Shown in pieces: positions 1 through 11,854 of a stretch of 64,000 bases of DNA. Source of the stretch: Lineolata rhizophorae (Eukaryota > Ascomycota > Dothideomycetes > Lineolatales > Lineolataceae); assembly GCA_010093515.1 (NCBI GenBank), contig MU001681.1, positions 704,232-768,231 on the forward strand. The letters are read 5' to 3'. The position numbers were made by a program, and so were the translations under genes. Positions within the stretch are counted from its first letter, which is position 1, and each line of letters begins with the position of its first letter. The notes below the pieces were generated by a model. That model made no database searches, had not been told where the DNA came from, and saw nothing but the letters and a program-made list of their open reading frames with translations.

Positions 1-479
1 GGTGCTAGGCAATAGGCTAGGCTGATGGCTTGTGCTCGTATCGATAGCGGTGAGGCGTCAAAGCCCACGACGTCAGGGCCAAAGAAAGAAAGGCCTCGAG
101 ATGTGTAGACCGAGACGTTCTGTCCCAGATCACGAGCAGAAAAAATTCCCGAGGGGCCTGGCAAGCAAGCGACAGGCGGCTTATACGTGCAGAAAGCCCC
201 GGATTAGAGCAAGCGTATATAGCAGGCGGGCGTGGGTTGGGAAAATACGGCCGGGCGTGGAGTGGCAGAGGGAAATTTTATTTTCGGGGTGGACCGTCTG
301 GGCAGCTAAGTGGCGGCCGTGCCGAGCCTGGCCTTCCTCTGGCCGTCCTCCGGTCGAGCCACCGTCAGTCTTGCAAGTAGTCTGCGGGTCTATGCGGTAG
401 CCATACAAGACAGACAACTCATAGTGGCGAGTTGGTAAAAAGGAGAAAGATATTGCATTAGAAAATGCAAAAAGAGGGA
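1..479. other. Left-edge intergenic sequence, no gene seen
   Basis: Open frames exist on both strands (for example 32-400 plus) but they lack recognisable domains, overlap each other and show no splice structure. I see nothing beyond the flank of the tRNA gene that follows. Confidence 0.5.
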
Positions 480-590
480 TGTCCCCGGCGAGAATCGAAC
501 TCGCGGCCTTCGGATCTCTCCAGCCTGTTTGCAGGCTAGTCACAACGAATGTTATGAGACCGACGTGATAACCGACTACACCACGGAGAC
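480..590 (-). tRNA. tRNA-Met(CAT), elongator type, with intron
   Basis: On the minus strand the acceptor stem GTCTCCG pairs with CGGGGAC, the D arm carries the A-box (TGGTGTAGTCGG), and the T arm is GCGAG-TTCGATT-CTCGC. The anticodon stem TCGGT/(A)TCCGA presents loop CTCATAA, so the anticodon is CAT. A 37-nt intron (552..516 on the minus strand) interrupts the loop one base 3' of the anticodon, the usual site for nuclear tRNA introns cut by the Sen endonuclease. G1:C72 and a normal T loop argue for elongator rather than initiator tRNA. Mature parts are 590..553 and 515..480. Confidence 0.9.
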
Positions 591-928
591 CGCAATTGCG
601 GCGACCCAGATGTTTGCATCTGAGGCGGGGTTGGAACAAATTTTAGAACTAAATAATATATATACACAATATTTTACACTAACACAAAAAAACATCTTAC
701 ACGCTTAATCCCCCGAAGCTACTGTTGACGAATAAATGCCCGAGGAGACCAAAGTGAGAAATAGGGCAGGCACGTCACAGAGATTCTCTTCTCCTTGCCA
801 GATTTCGGAAATCGTAAATGCGAGCCTCATACGGCGTACCCTCTATTGCTCTCATCTTCTTCTCTCAATATACCTAATCATACCCAAAATATTATACACT
901 ATCCATTAGGCACAGCAGCATTACACTC
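591..928. other. Intergenic, AT-rich 3' flank of PGS1
   Basis: AT-rich sequence between the 5' end of the tRNA gene and the PGS1 stop codon. A short open frame at 795-980 has no features of a gene. It probably holds the PGS1 3' UTR. Confidence 0.5.
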
Positions 929-2758
929 TCACAACGCGCCTCCTACCAACCTCACGACAGCCATCGCAATACGCACGTGAATCCCTACCCTCCGCTCCAC
1001 CTTCGCATAATCATCGCGATCCATCTTTGTCGCGTACTCCTGCAACCACCTCTCCTCATCCGCCAGCTTCTTCTTCAACTCCTCGTCCCCCGTCACGATC
1101 AGCGCATTCGCCTCCAAATCCAACGAGTAGCTCCTCTTGGTGTAATTCGAGCTCCCCACGAGCGACACGCTCGGGTGGCGCTCCCCGGGCAGCGTGACCC
1201 ACAACCCCTTAGCATGGTAGCTCCAGCCGCCGGGCTCGTTGACGGTGCCGCGGCGCCACTCCTTGAGCGCGATCCGCCCGCCCATGCCCCTGCGCGACAC
1301 GGCATCCAGGAAGCGGCGCGACAGCAGCGTGTACGCGTCGGGCAGCAGGCCGGAGACGCCCTTGCTGCCGTAGAAGCCGTTGGCCCAGGGCGAGGCGGCG
1401 ACGACGGTGGCGCCCGCCGGCCGCGTCGCCAACAGCAGCGAGCGCACCTCGGGCGTCATGTTGAAGTAGCCGGCCGTGAAGGACCAGCGGCAGTCGGCGA
1501 AAGCGGGCGAGGCGAGCGTGCGTAGGATGGTGCGCATGGCGGGGAGCTCGGTCGAAGTGTCTGGTTTTAGGATGGGAGTGAATTGGAAGAGTGGGTAGAG
1601 CAGAGTGCCATTGCCGTGTGACACGGGGGTTGGTGGCGGCTGTGGACTCCTGGTGTAAGGAGCGAGAAGTTGGGTTGTTGTCGAAACAAACTCTTTGGGG
1701 TTGGAAAGAGGGGATGGGCCTGGATTTGATGCTGGCCATTCCATTAGGTATCCAGCTGGATTGTCTCTTGTTGGTAGAATGTTGTAGCTGATGCTGCTCA
1801 CGGTATCAAAGATGCGGGCATAGTACTCCGTAACTTCCTTGGACGAAAAGACGTGATATCGATCTTGCCGATTTGTGAAGTAGTCTTGCGATAGGTTGGC
1901 TCTTTTAGACGATTAGTAGGAGTGAATAAAAGATAAGGATGGGAGGTAAATTCGAATGCATACCCAGACATAATGATTTCGTCGTCTATCCCGTACAGCT
2001 TCATGTGCTGGAGGCCCCATCCCTCGTTGATTCTACGTGGGATCAACTTCTTCCGCAACCCAGTCAAGTTCGGCGTGTGGAACATTCGAATTTGAACCCG
2101 CTGAGACCCGAACTCCTCAACCAGCGGAGCAAGCAGGGAAGCGCATGACGGATCTGGCGCTTCACGAGTCCCTCTCAAGGCATCTGTGAGAAATGAGACC
2201 TCGAGGTCTGGGTTGTTCTTGAGAGCGTTTCGAATTACACTGATCTTTTGAATGGTTAACACTACCGCTCAAGATAAATGAAAACGTATCACTTTACCAG
2301 CTCGTGTTCCTTTTTGCCAATATAAAGAGTAGATAGATATATTCGACGCTGAGCATTTGATATTTTATCCTGTTGCCTTCATTAGTTTGGAAGCATTGTT
2401 GCAAGGTAAGTCCGGCAGAAGGCACTAATCCTAAGAGAAAATTCAAAAGATATGCTCTGGAGAACTGAACCCGGATAGTACGCACGTGACTTTATACCTT
2501 TAGGGTGGAGTAAAACTCGGCGGGAGCTTGTATTATGTTGATTTGGGACGCTTGGAGCTCAAACCGCGGAGAGAGCTTGTCCAGCTCAATGGTCAATCCA
2601 CCCAACATGGATGAAGCCGACAGCTGTGCTCCCTGAGGTGTTGCTGAAGAGCCGGAGGTGCCGTAACTTCGACCGCTTCGGGGAACTACTCGGCGAGGAG
2701 TTCTGAACCTAGGGTTCCTAGGTATAGACCATTTTATCGCACCTCTCACAATCATCAT
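929..2758 (-). CDS. PGS1: Phosphatidylglycerophosphate synthase, mitochondrial (four exons)
   Basis: Makes phosphatidylglycerol phosphate from CDP-diacylglycerol and glycerol-3-phosphate, the committed step to cardiolipin in the mitochondrial inner membrane. Model: 2758..2498, 2369..2298, 2244..1964, 1901..929, coding for 528 aa. It belongs to the phospholipase D superfamily: first HKD motif at H191-M-K193 with D198 (context HMKLYGIDDEIIMSGANLS), second at about H434-A-K436 followed by GSSNYTKRS. Before HKD1 lies the family stretch RRIYLSTLYIGKKEHEL, which only reads in frame after removing introns 1 and 2; the third intron splits S-G-A-N. Residues 1-60 are basic and Ser-rich, fitting a mitochondrial presequence. 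Divergent from the complex I subunit gene at 3066. The exact initiator Met is the least certain part. Confidence 0.9.
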
Positions 2759-3065
2759 AAGCGGGCTAGTGGCATCTCGAGATGAGAAATGACTATCTGC
2801 AAAGAAGAAGGTGCAACGGGATGACTCTGGGCAGCAAGTTTCAATTTCTGGACAGGGGGGTTTGCGCTAATCGCGGGCGTTACTAGCGCTAAGCGCTAGT
2901 CTGCCTGTCCGCCATCCGCTCGGCATCCCGCGTTCCCAGTGCCTTGCTCTTGCAACCTTGAACCACCCTCTTCATCGTCACCTCCGCAACGACACGCGCT
3001 CTCTCAGCCGCCGTCTGCGCTCAATCTGCCGCCGTGGTGCTCGCCGTCGGATTAACGCCGCCACC
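2759..3065. promoter_or_regulatory. Divergent promoter PGS1 / NDUFA12 with 19-nt palindrome
   Basis: The 307 nt between the two start codons must drive both genes. Bases 2882-2900 form a perfect palindrome, ACTAGCGCT-A-AGCGCTAGT (9-nt arms around one A), which stands out from the surrounding sequence and is a candidate binding site for a dimeric regulator. That it regulates both genes is inference. Confidence 0.55.
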
Positions 3066-3912
3066 ATGTCGACATTGCCACGAACGCTGCGGAATCTCCG
3101 CCGCATCGGCCTCAAGGTCAGCAACTCTCGTGTTCCTCGGACCGTGCCGTGTCGTACGTAGTAGCTAACGCGCTCGATGTAGGAATATGCGCACCAAATG
3201 ATGGTATGTGGGATCTCTCGCCCCAGCTATGCCGGTGCCAATTGCTCACGCGAATTCTGCTTGGCGACTGTAGTATATCGGTAATTTCGACACAACTATC
3301 ACCCCCCGAGGGAAGGCGTAGTAACAACGAATGCAGGTGACACGAAGGCGGGCACGCTCATTGGAACCGATCGATTCGGGAACAAGTACTATGAGAACAT
3401 AGAGGAGGAACTGCCATGTCCGTCCACCGATTTCGACTGGTCGGAGGGCTGAACTGACTGGGTGATGCTGCAGTGCGGACGCGTTGGGTGGACTATGTGA
3501 ACAAGGAATTCGACGCGTAAGGCTCATTCGAGTTTGCAGACGAGACCTGTAGCGTCCAGCTGACAAAACTTCCTACGAAGATCCCAGATAGAGCCCGGCT
3601 GGTAAGGCGCAACCTCATGTCCGTAGGCGTTTGTATTTGTGCTCAACTCTTTGAACAGGCATCTCTGGATGTCGTACGCCGTGGACAAGCCTCCCACTCA
3701 GGACAAGATCTTGCGCACCCAACTTCGGGAATGGGAGCCGAAGGAGCACCGTCCGCTGCTGACGCTGAGCCGTTCCGCATACAAGCCGTACAGCACGTAA
3801 GTGTCAAGGTCTACCTATCTCTGCAGGACAGGATCGCTAAGCCAAGCTGCCGGTATCTAGGACGAGGAATAAGTACTTCCCCTGGCAACCGGTCGCGAAG
3901 CCTAGGGAGTAA
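3066..3912 (+). CDS. NDUFA12: NADH:ubiquinone oxidoreductase subunit NDUFA12/B17.2 (eight exons)
   Basis: Accessory subunit of respiratory complex I, inner mitochondrial membrane. Model: 3066..3116, 3183..3203, 3274..3280, 3337..3417, 3474..3516, 3581..3601, 3659..3796, 3861..3912; 137 aa. The spliced product reads through all family landmarks: YIGDTKAGTLIGTDRFGNKY, then RTRWVDYV, SQIEPGWHLWMSYAVDKPP and the C-terminal YKPYSTTRNKYFPWQPVAKP. No single open frame covers them, so the eight-exon structure is needed. Exon 3 is only 7 nt (TATATCG), exons 2 and 6 are 21 nt each, and intron 4 has a weak donor (GTCCGT). Length matches the usual 130-145 aa. Start chosen at the ATG in CCACCATG, which opens MSTLPRTLRNL. 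Divergent from PGS1. Confidence 0.92.
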
Positions 3913-5580
3913 AGTGTTGGTGTATGGGGCGGTAGATGTATATATTTTAGTCAATACGAGCACTCTGGGTTCATCTTCGGTTCATAGATCTTCCAAGGGC
4001 CTAGCAACAGTTGAAAAAAAAAAAAAAAGTAAGCGGGCTGCAAGATGTTGACTCGTTTCGTCAGTTGGTCATCAAAGAGGCCTCAGCTAGAATGGTGTGG
4101 TCTAGACCATTCATTTCGTCTAAGAAGTGCTGTGATATAGTAGACGAAGCAGTACGCATGGATATGGACCTCTGTCCCTAGTCGATATGCCACGCTTGCT
4201 TATCCGCAATCACAGAATTCGGCGCCTGGAATAATATACATACGCTGGGTTGCGCATACTACGTAAATACACTCCTCGTGGGTTCCTTCTCTCGGCGGCG
4301 CTCACTGGACCAACCCTTCAGAGTGATGCCGAGGCATTGCACCGGTGGGATTTAAGCTTATCCTCAGGCCACAACTAGCGAGCGCCCATGGCGCAAGGAG
4401 AAAAGAGCAAAGGGCGATGCCGAGGAGCAAAACTGAGACGGTCGACTTTGCACAAGCCACTTTCCCCTTTCAGCTTCTGGCCTAGGGGAGCAGGCTGACG
4501 GGGGCCTGCATCTGCAGGCGGATCCATTCCGGCCCGGCATCGTTCTGGTGCTTCCGAGAAGTTCGCCAACCGACAGTCCTTATCTTTGCTCCCGACACTC
4601 GGGGATCCACTCGCGATGCTTGCATTGCTGATTGCAAGCGCGGTGCGAATTCAAGTTAAGGGTGGACGGATCGGAACCCCGGGCGAGGCTACATGAGTAG
4701 GCACGCAAGGCAGGGCCGGAGGTGGGGCAGAGGCGCGGTGCATGTACCGCAGTTGCACTATGTGCGTGTGCGCATGTATGTAAGTACATGCTGTGTTGGT
4801 GGAGTATTGACGGTTTGCAGAGCACCTGATGGGGGCGGCAGACGGCGTCCGAAGTCGCTCGCTGCTCGCCGCGGGCACGACCGCTGCGCCGGGTACACGG
4901 GCCTGGACGCCTGGTCGATCGCCCACCGCCCCCTTGGACGGTTCTCCGACCGCACACAGCTCTGGGGCTGCTACATATCTGGGGCGGCGGGGAGGAAAGC
5001 TCAGGACGATAATGAACTCCGAATTGTGTGCCCTGTGACTCACCAGCCGGTGAATTTCCCTCTCCGCCTTGGTGGCGACCCCAGTCACTCCGAGGTCGAC
5101 GTCACGAGCTCACGCTCCTGCGAACGGTGACCTGCTGCCGAGGGGACCCCCCTCCAACGCCTGCCCTGCTACATACCACACCGCGACACGGGTACCTACC
5201 TGCCCGCCTGCTGTGGCTCCTCCACCCACCTGCTCACGCGGACCGCGCTGGTCACACACATCTGCTGCGCCCGCGCCTCCAGTTACATACGCCCCGCAGA
5301 CGAGCATCATCCGCATCGCTTAGAGCCTCATAATTGTTTGTTTCTGGCGTTGCGTGCCTCTGACGAGTCTCCCCCAAGCCGACCGCCGGCGACGGCTGAC
5401 TTTTTCCTTTTCCCATTTTAACCAGACCCGCGCACCTCGTGTTCGTGCCTAGCCGTTTCTTGTGCACCTAAGCACACATACCCGTGTCTCTCATGACTGC
5501 CACATGTGTTTCATGACGTCCGAGTTTCTGGGAGAGTGACGAGCGCTTCCGGCTTCGTAGCTCCACGGGTTCGCACGGCC
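3913..5580. other. Intergenic, upstream of ABC transporter
   Basis: About 1.7 kb. Contains an A-run near 4015-4028. From 4650 to 5330 it is GC-rich, with overlapping open frames of up to 145 codons on both strands in several frames; none has a recognisable domain and they shadow one another, so I do not call a gene. It probably contains the promoter and 5' UTR of the transporter starting at 5581. Confidence 0.45.
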
Positions 5581-8500
5581 ATGAAGTTCGCCCGCTGCCC
5601 GAGTCCTGCTTGGGAAGCCGATGACTTCTCGCGATGCTTTCAACTAGAGTTGGTTTTTCCCCTCCGAGCGCGTCGAATAGAAAAGAAAAAAAAACCATGG
5701 CGTGATGCAAATTTGCGCGCGAGAACTAACTGCTTAAATACTATGTGCGCAGCTATTTGCAAACACTCTTCCCGCTCATCGTCGTCGGCGCATCGTTCCT
5801 CTACCTATCGATACAAGTTCTACGCACCGTCCTCGAGTCCAGGCGCCACACAGGATACCGTCGTTTGAGCACTGCCGACGACACTAATTGGGTCGCATCG
5901 CACCTCGAAAACGCGCAAGCAAGCCCGCCCTACCAGGGCTCGGACGACGATACCGAAGATGACGAGGATGCGTTTGCGCGAAACGAGTTCCTGGCGCTGC
6001 AACCGACGCGGAGCAAGACGGCCGACTCGTTCGTCGAGGTGGACAAGCCGAGGGGAGAAGTCCTTCTCGTCGTCATCGAAGAGCTGGCGGTACTGAGCGA
6101 GGTCGGGCTTCATCTGGCTGCGCTTGTGGCGGGGACATGGGGTCATCGTGGGAGGGTGGCGGCCGTTGCGGACTTGGTCGTTTGGCTATACGTGGCCGCC
6201 ATAGCCTCCTTGAGGCTGCTCTTTTCCAGCTGGAGCAGGGCCTCCTTTCCGAAGCTGTGGTACCATACCGCCTTTATCTACGGCTTCATGTGGATCTTCA
6301 CCGTCATTCTGTTCCGCTCCGAAATCGTCCACCCCCGCTCCAGCCTGGCTCGCGGCCTCACGATTGCCGATTTCGCGTTGGTGACGTTGCTGGGACTCGT
6401 CGCGCTTACTTCGCGCAAGGGCAATAGACCTGTAGAGCTTGAGCATGAGGGTGAATTGGAGCCGTCCAAGGAACAGACTGCGAGCGTGTTGTCCTTGGCA
6501 ACCTTCTCTTGGGTGGATGCGATTGTGTGGAAGGGATACATGAAGACGTACGAGCTACCGGACGTGTGGAATTTGGCGCCAAAGGACAAGGCCGCAAGGG
6601 TGCTTGCCGATTATAGACAAATCAAAAAGACGACGAGGCTGACCTGGCATCTGCTGGGCTATTTCAGGCGCGGTCTCATCCTCCAAGCGCTCTGGGCCGG
6701 CTTTTCCGGTCTTCTCATCTTCGTCCCGACTTTGCTCCTCAAGGCGATCCTCGAATACGTCGAGCGCCCGGAACACGTCCCGCGGAACGCAGCATGGCTC
6801 TATGTGATCCTGCTGTTTGTATCCGGGTGCGTTTCGGCGCTCGCGGACGGCCAGGCTCTGTGGCTGGGACGCAAGATTTGCATCCGCCTCCGAGCCGTCA
6901 TCATTGGAGAGATCTACACCAAGGCATTGAAGCGTAGAGTCTCCGCGCCATCGGAAAAGACCTTGGGCGAATCTAAGCCGGAGCAGGCGCAAGGAGGGAA
7001 GATGGAGAAGCTGAAGCGGGCCATGTCGTTTGGGAGGAAGAAAAAGTCTGCCGATGTCAAGCCGGCCGCTGACGCCCAGGTCACTTCTGGCGCCATCATA
7101 AATCTTATGGCCGTCGACTCGTTCAAGCTTAGCGAGATCTGCGCCTATCTGCACTTTCTGTGGGCGAGCACGCCGGTCCAGATTGTGGTGGCCGTGGCCT
7201 TACTCTACCGGATCCTCGGGTACAGCTCTGTGGCGGGAATCGGAATGATGGCGTTGCTGCTGCCAATCAACATGTTTGTTTCGCGACAATTTGCGGTTAT
7301 TCAGAAGAAGATCTTGGCCGCGACTGATGCGCGCATCCACACGACCAACGAAGTGCTGAGCAACATTCGCATCATCAAGTATTTTGCCTGGGAGCACCGA
7401 TTCATCAGCCAGGTCAACGAAAAGCGGAGCATCGAGCTGATGCACTTGCGCCGACGATACGTCTGGTGGGCGATCGCTGCCACCATTTGGTCTGGCGCGC
7501 CAATCCTGATTTCGTTCCTGTCTTTCCTCGTCTATACCACCGTCGAACACAAGGATCTGGTGCCGTCCGTTGCGTTCACGGCCCTGTCGCTCTTCCAGAT
7601 CCTCCGCATTCCGATGGATCAACTGGCTGACATGGTGGCTCACGTTCAGGAGTCCAAGGTCTCCGTGGATCGTATCGAGGAGTATCTAGGCGAGCCCGAT
7701 ACCATGAAATACCAGCAAATTCAGAACGAGCTTGATGACGACGGAGAGCCGCTCATTGGGTTTGACAATGCTACCTTTACGTGGGGTGGGATAGACAGCC
7801 ACAATGACGAGTCGCCTCCATTTAAGATGATCGGTCTGGACGTCCGATTCCACGTCGGCCAGCTGAACGTCGTTGTAGGAGCGACGGGCAGCGGTAAAAC
7901 CTCGCTACTGCTGGCATTGCTGGGCGAGATGACCATGTTGGATGGCTCCGTCTACCTTCCGGGAAACCGCAGCCGTGAAGATCTTAGGCCTGATCCCGAG
8001 ACTGGCCTCATAGAGAGCGTGGCTTACTGCGCGCAGCAGGCGTGGCTCGTCAACGACACGATCAAGGAGAACATCGTCTTTGCCAGTCCGTGGGATGAGA
8101 AGCGGTATAGGAACGTCATCGTGGCGTGCTCCCTGCAGCGCGACCTCGAGATCCTCGAGGCCGGCGATCAGACCCTAGTCGGTGAGAAGGGCGTCACGCT
8201 GTCGGGCGGCCAGAAGCAGCGCATTTCGCTCGCTCGAGCGCTGTACAGTAGAGCGAGGCACGTGCTTTTGGATGACGTCCTGAGTGCTGTCGACTCGCAC
8301 ACCGCCAAGTGGATTTTCGACCAATGCCTGCTGGGGCCATTGATGTACAACCGCACATGCGTCCTCGTCACGCACAATGTAGCTCTCGCGCTTCCTCACT
8401 CGAACTACGCTGTCGTGCTCGACAATGGACGAGTGGTCGCTCAAGGGACGCCGACTGAAGTAATCGATTCCGGAAAGCTCACCGAGGACCTTTCGAAGTC

Positions 8501-10879
8501 GCGGCCAACGTCGGCTGGTCCCTCTACTGTGCCTTCAAGAGTGCCATCGAGCGTTGGCGGCGAGGAATACCTTGGAGAGGCCATATCTCATCAGACCAAT
8601 GGCTCCAACGGGAAGCCGAGGCCACCTCAGGCTGAGGACGACGCTAATGACGGCCTCGCAAACGGGAAAGGCGGGAAGTTTGAAGATACGCGGAAGGAGA
8701 CGAAAGCCGAAGGGAGCGTCAAATTCAGCATCATCTTTTTATACCTGAAGGCGATGGGCCCCTGGTGGTTCTGGATCTTGGCTGCGATTACGTTTGGTGC
8801 CCAACAGCTGTCTTCCGTCGCTACCAACGTCTGGATCCGCGAGTGGGCAAACCAGTATGTGACGAGGCAGATGGGAACCCTCGACGTGCATTCGGCATCA
8901 ATCTCTCACGTCGGGACCCTGAGCGGTCTGGGATCGTGTCTTAAGAGCGGCTCTTGCGTTTGGAACATGCCTTTCTGGTCGACTGAAGCCAGCATGGATG
9001 GGGCTATCCACACCGCCGACGCGCACGAAGTGAACGCGGCGTATTACCTCGGCATTTATGCTGCTCTTGGCGTTATCTACATGCTCGTCACTTTGTCGAG
9101 AGAAGGTGTTCTGTTCGGTGGTTCCTTGTCCGCTTCGAGGAAGATCCACCAACGGCTGATCGAGGCCGTGACACACGCAAAGTTCCGCTTCTTTGACTCT
9201 ACGCCCCTCGGGCAACTCATGAACAGGTTCTCAAAAGACATTGAATCTGTCGACCAAGAGATTGCCCCCGTCGCTGTTGGAGTCGTCCATTGCTTGGCGT
9301 CGATAGTCACAATTGTCGTCCTCATCTCCGTCATCACGCCCGGCTTCCTAATCGCAGGCGTATTCATCAGCATTCTTTACTTCCTCATCGGCAAGTTCTA
9401 CATCAACTCCTCTCGAGATCTCAAGCGGCTCGAATCCGTCCAGCGTAGCCCGCTTTATCAGCAATTCGGCGAGACATTGTCCGGCATGACGACTATCCGC
9501 GCCTACGGTGACGAGCGGCGCTTCGTTAGGGAGAACCTCACTCGCATCAATACCCATAATCGACCCTTCATTTATCTCTGGGCCGCCAATAGATGGCTTG
9601 CGTTCCGTGTGGACGTGGTGGGTGCAATGGTCTCCTTCTTCGCCGGCGTCTTCGTCCTCCTAAGTGTCGGCAAGATCGATGCTGGCGCAGCCGGCCTCGC
9701 TATGACGTACGCTGTCACCTTCACGGAGAATGTGCTCTGGTTCGTGCGGCTGTACGCGTCAAACGAGCAGAACATGAACTCGGTGGAGCGCATCAAGGAG
9801 TACCTAGACGTGGAGCAGGAAGCGGCGCCCATCGTGCCGGAGAACCGACCGCCGTCCAATTGGCCCGACAGGGGCTCGGTCGAGTTCGTCAACTACAGCA
9901 CAAGGTATCGCAAGGATTTCGACCTCGTGCTCAAGAAGATCACGTTCAAGATCGAACCCGGTGAGAAGGTGGGCGTCGTGGGCCGGACGGGCGCGGGGAA
10001 GAGCTCGTTGGCTTTGGCGCTGTTTAGAGCGCTGGAAGCCGAGGAAGGGAAAATCTTCGTCGATGATATTGATATTGGGTTGATTGGGCTGCAGGACTTG
10101 CGGGAGAATATTGTCATGGTGCCGCAAGGTGAGTAAAACGGCTCTTTTCTTTTGAACAGGACTTTGCTAATATGACAAAAGATCCCACGCTCTTCACGGG
10201 AACTATCCGCAGTAATCTCGACCCATTCGGCATCTTCACCGACGAGGAGATCTTCACTGCCCTGCGTCGTGTCCAGCTCGTGGGCGCGGCCACGTCTTCA
10301 ACCGCTAGTCCTTCCAGTCCCGCCACCCCTCTAAATGAGACGGCGCCCGACGACGGCCCTTCGAAGCCCTCGGCCTCGGCCACGGTAACTTTCACCGACG
10401 CCGAGAGCCCAGACGCGGCCTCGTCGCAGACGCCCGACGTGCTCACCTCGGACAACAAGAACCCGTTCCGGACGCTGACGTCGCCCGTGAGCGAGTCGGG
10501 CGGCAACCTGTCGCAGGGCCAGCGGCAGCTGCTGTGCCTGGCGCGGGCGCTGCTCACGTCACCAACGGTGCTGCTCATGGACGAAGCCACGGCGTCCATC
10601 GACTACGCGACCGACGCCAAGATCCAGCGCACCATCCGCCAACTGCGCAACACGACCGTGACCATCGCGCACCGCCTGCAGACTATCATCGACTACGACA
10701 AGGTGCTCGTGCTGGACAGGGGCGAGGTGGTGGAGTTTGGCGACCCCTTCGAGCTCGTGGGTAGGGAGGGCGGCATGTTTAGGGGAATGTGCGAGATGAC
10801 GGGGGATTTGGAGGCGTTGGTCGGCGAGGCGAGGAGGGCGTGGGAGAGGAGGAGGGGAGGGGGTGTGGATGTGAGTTAG
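5581..10879 (+). CDS. ABCC (MRP/YCF1-YBT1 type) full ABC transporter, three exons
   Basis: ATP-driven export of conjugates or organic anions, most likely at the vacuolar membrane; substrate cannot be read from sequence. Model: 5581..5648, 5753..10128, 10182..10879; 1713 aa. The first 68-nt exon opens MKFARCPSPAWEADDFSRCF, like the lumenal N-termini of fungal ABCC proteins, and joins through a weak GTTGGT donor. Then come an N-terminal membrane block (TMD0-like), TMD1, NBD1 (Walker A GATGSGKTS about 732, signature LSGGQKQ about 839, Walker B VLLDDV about 860, with Asp in place of the usual catalytic Glu as in ABCC proteins), a charged linker, TMD2, and NBD2 (GRTGAGKSS about 1433, LSQGQRQ about 1592, VLLMDEATASID about 1613). 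The last intron falls inside NBD2 (VPQ/DPTLFTGT). NBD2 carries a Ser/Pro/Ala-rich insert of about 55 residues before the signature. Exon 1 is the least certain part. Confidence 0.9.
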
Positions 10880-11854
10880 GTGCTCCGGTCGGTGGATTGG
10901 GTGTTGGTGGGTTGAGAGACGCTTCTCTGGCGTCCCCCTGAGAACGATGACGGTGATGCGTAGGATGGGAAGTGGTGCTTGTAGGCTGATCGGAGGCATT
11001 GTTTTTTTTTTAATTTTATTTTTCTCACTGGTAATCGATTTTCACCTTGCTGCTCTGTGGCGAATAGGTTTGGAGGCTTTTGGGTTAATACTACCGACCC
11101 GGTGTTTCTATGTCTGTGGGACTCTGTAGGAAGGGGGTAGAGAGCGACTTAATCGCTCTAGGGGGTCGAGATTGTATATTTCTTGAAGGGTGCTGACGAA
11201 TAGCGGGGAGAAGTGGGCAGAGTGGTTGCGTTGTTCGTGTATATATATTCTTTAGGGCCCCTGAATAGAGAAAATGAAAGTTGTAAACTTGTGAGAATTC
11301 CCCGGTGGCGCAATTGTTCGAGGACCAAGGTCTCGTAGTGGCTTATATCTAAACATAATAAGATCTGGTAGAAAGTCGCTGTGGACAATGGGATTTAATT
11401 CGTTATTTGTTAATTTGTACGGACGGCTGGGGTGCATACTCTTCCCCACGGTATGTACTCTTCCTTTGGCTACGTACCTCCCCTGTATACTCTTTCTTAC
11501 ACTGTGTACTCTTCCCTGTGCTGAGGCCCCAAAGGAGAGGAGGAGGGGGGGGGGACGAAGCAAGTGCAGCTCATGGTGCCAAAAGCTGAACAGAAAGGCT
11601 ACATCAGCGGTTTTACTGGATCGTTCCCTGCTATCGTGTTCACGTTCACTACACGGTCCCTACACATGCGTAACTATAAAAAGTGAATACAGTCACTAGA
11701 GTGGGACACTTAAAACAGCCATTGCATTTCAAAAACATCACAAACTACGTCTTACAAAACAATTAAAACGACCAAAAAAAAAAAAGCTCAACAACAAACG
11801 AACGCACTCCTCGCACTCCCTTACTCTCATCCCCCGATCCGCCATTCTCCAACA
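10880..11854. other. Convergent intergenic region, ABC transporter / F-box gene
   Basis: About 1 kb between two 3' ends. Holds T- and A-runs (11001-11020, 11774-11785), a G-run near 11546, and a hairpin AGAGCGA-CTTAA-TCGCTCT at 11141-11159 soon after the transporter. No gene is supported. Confidence 0.45.

Noticed and set aside
4375-5333. Overlapping open frames up to 145 codons on both strands
   Set aside because: GC-driven shadows of each other; no domain, no start context or splice support, and composition fits promoter and UTR sequence.
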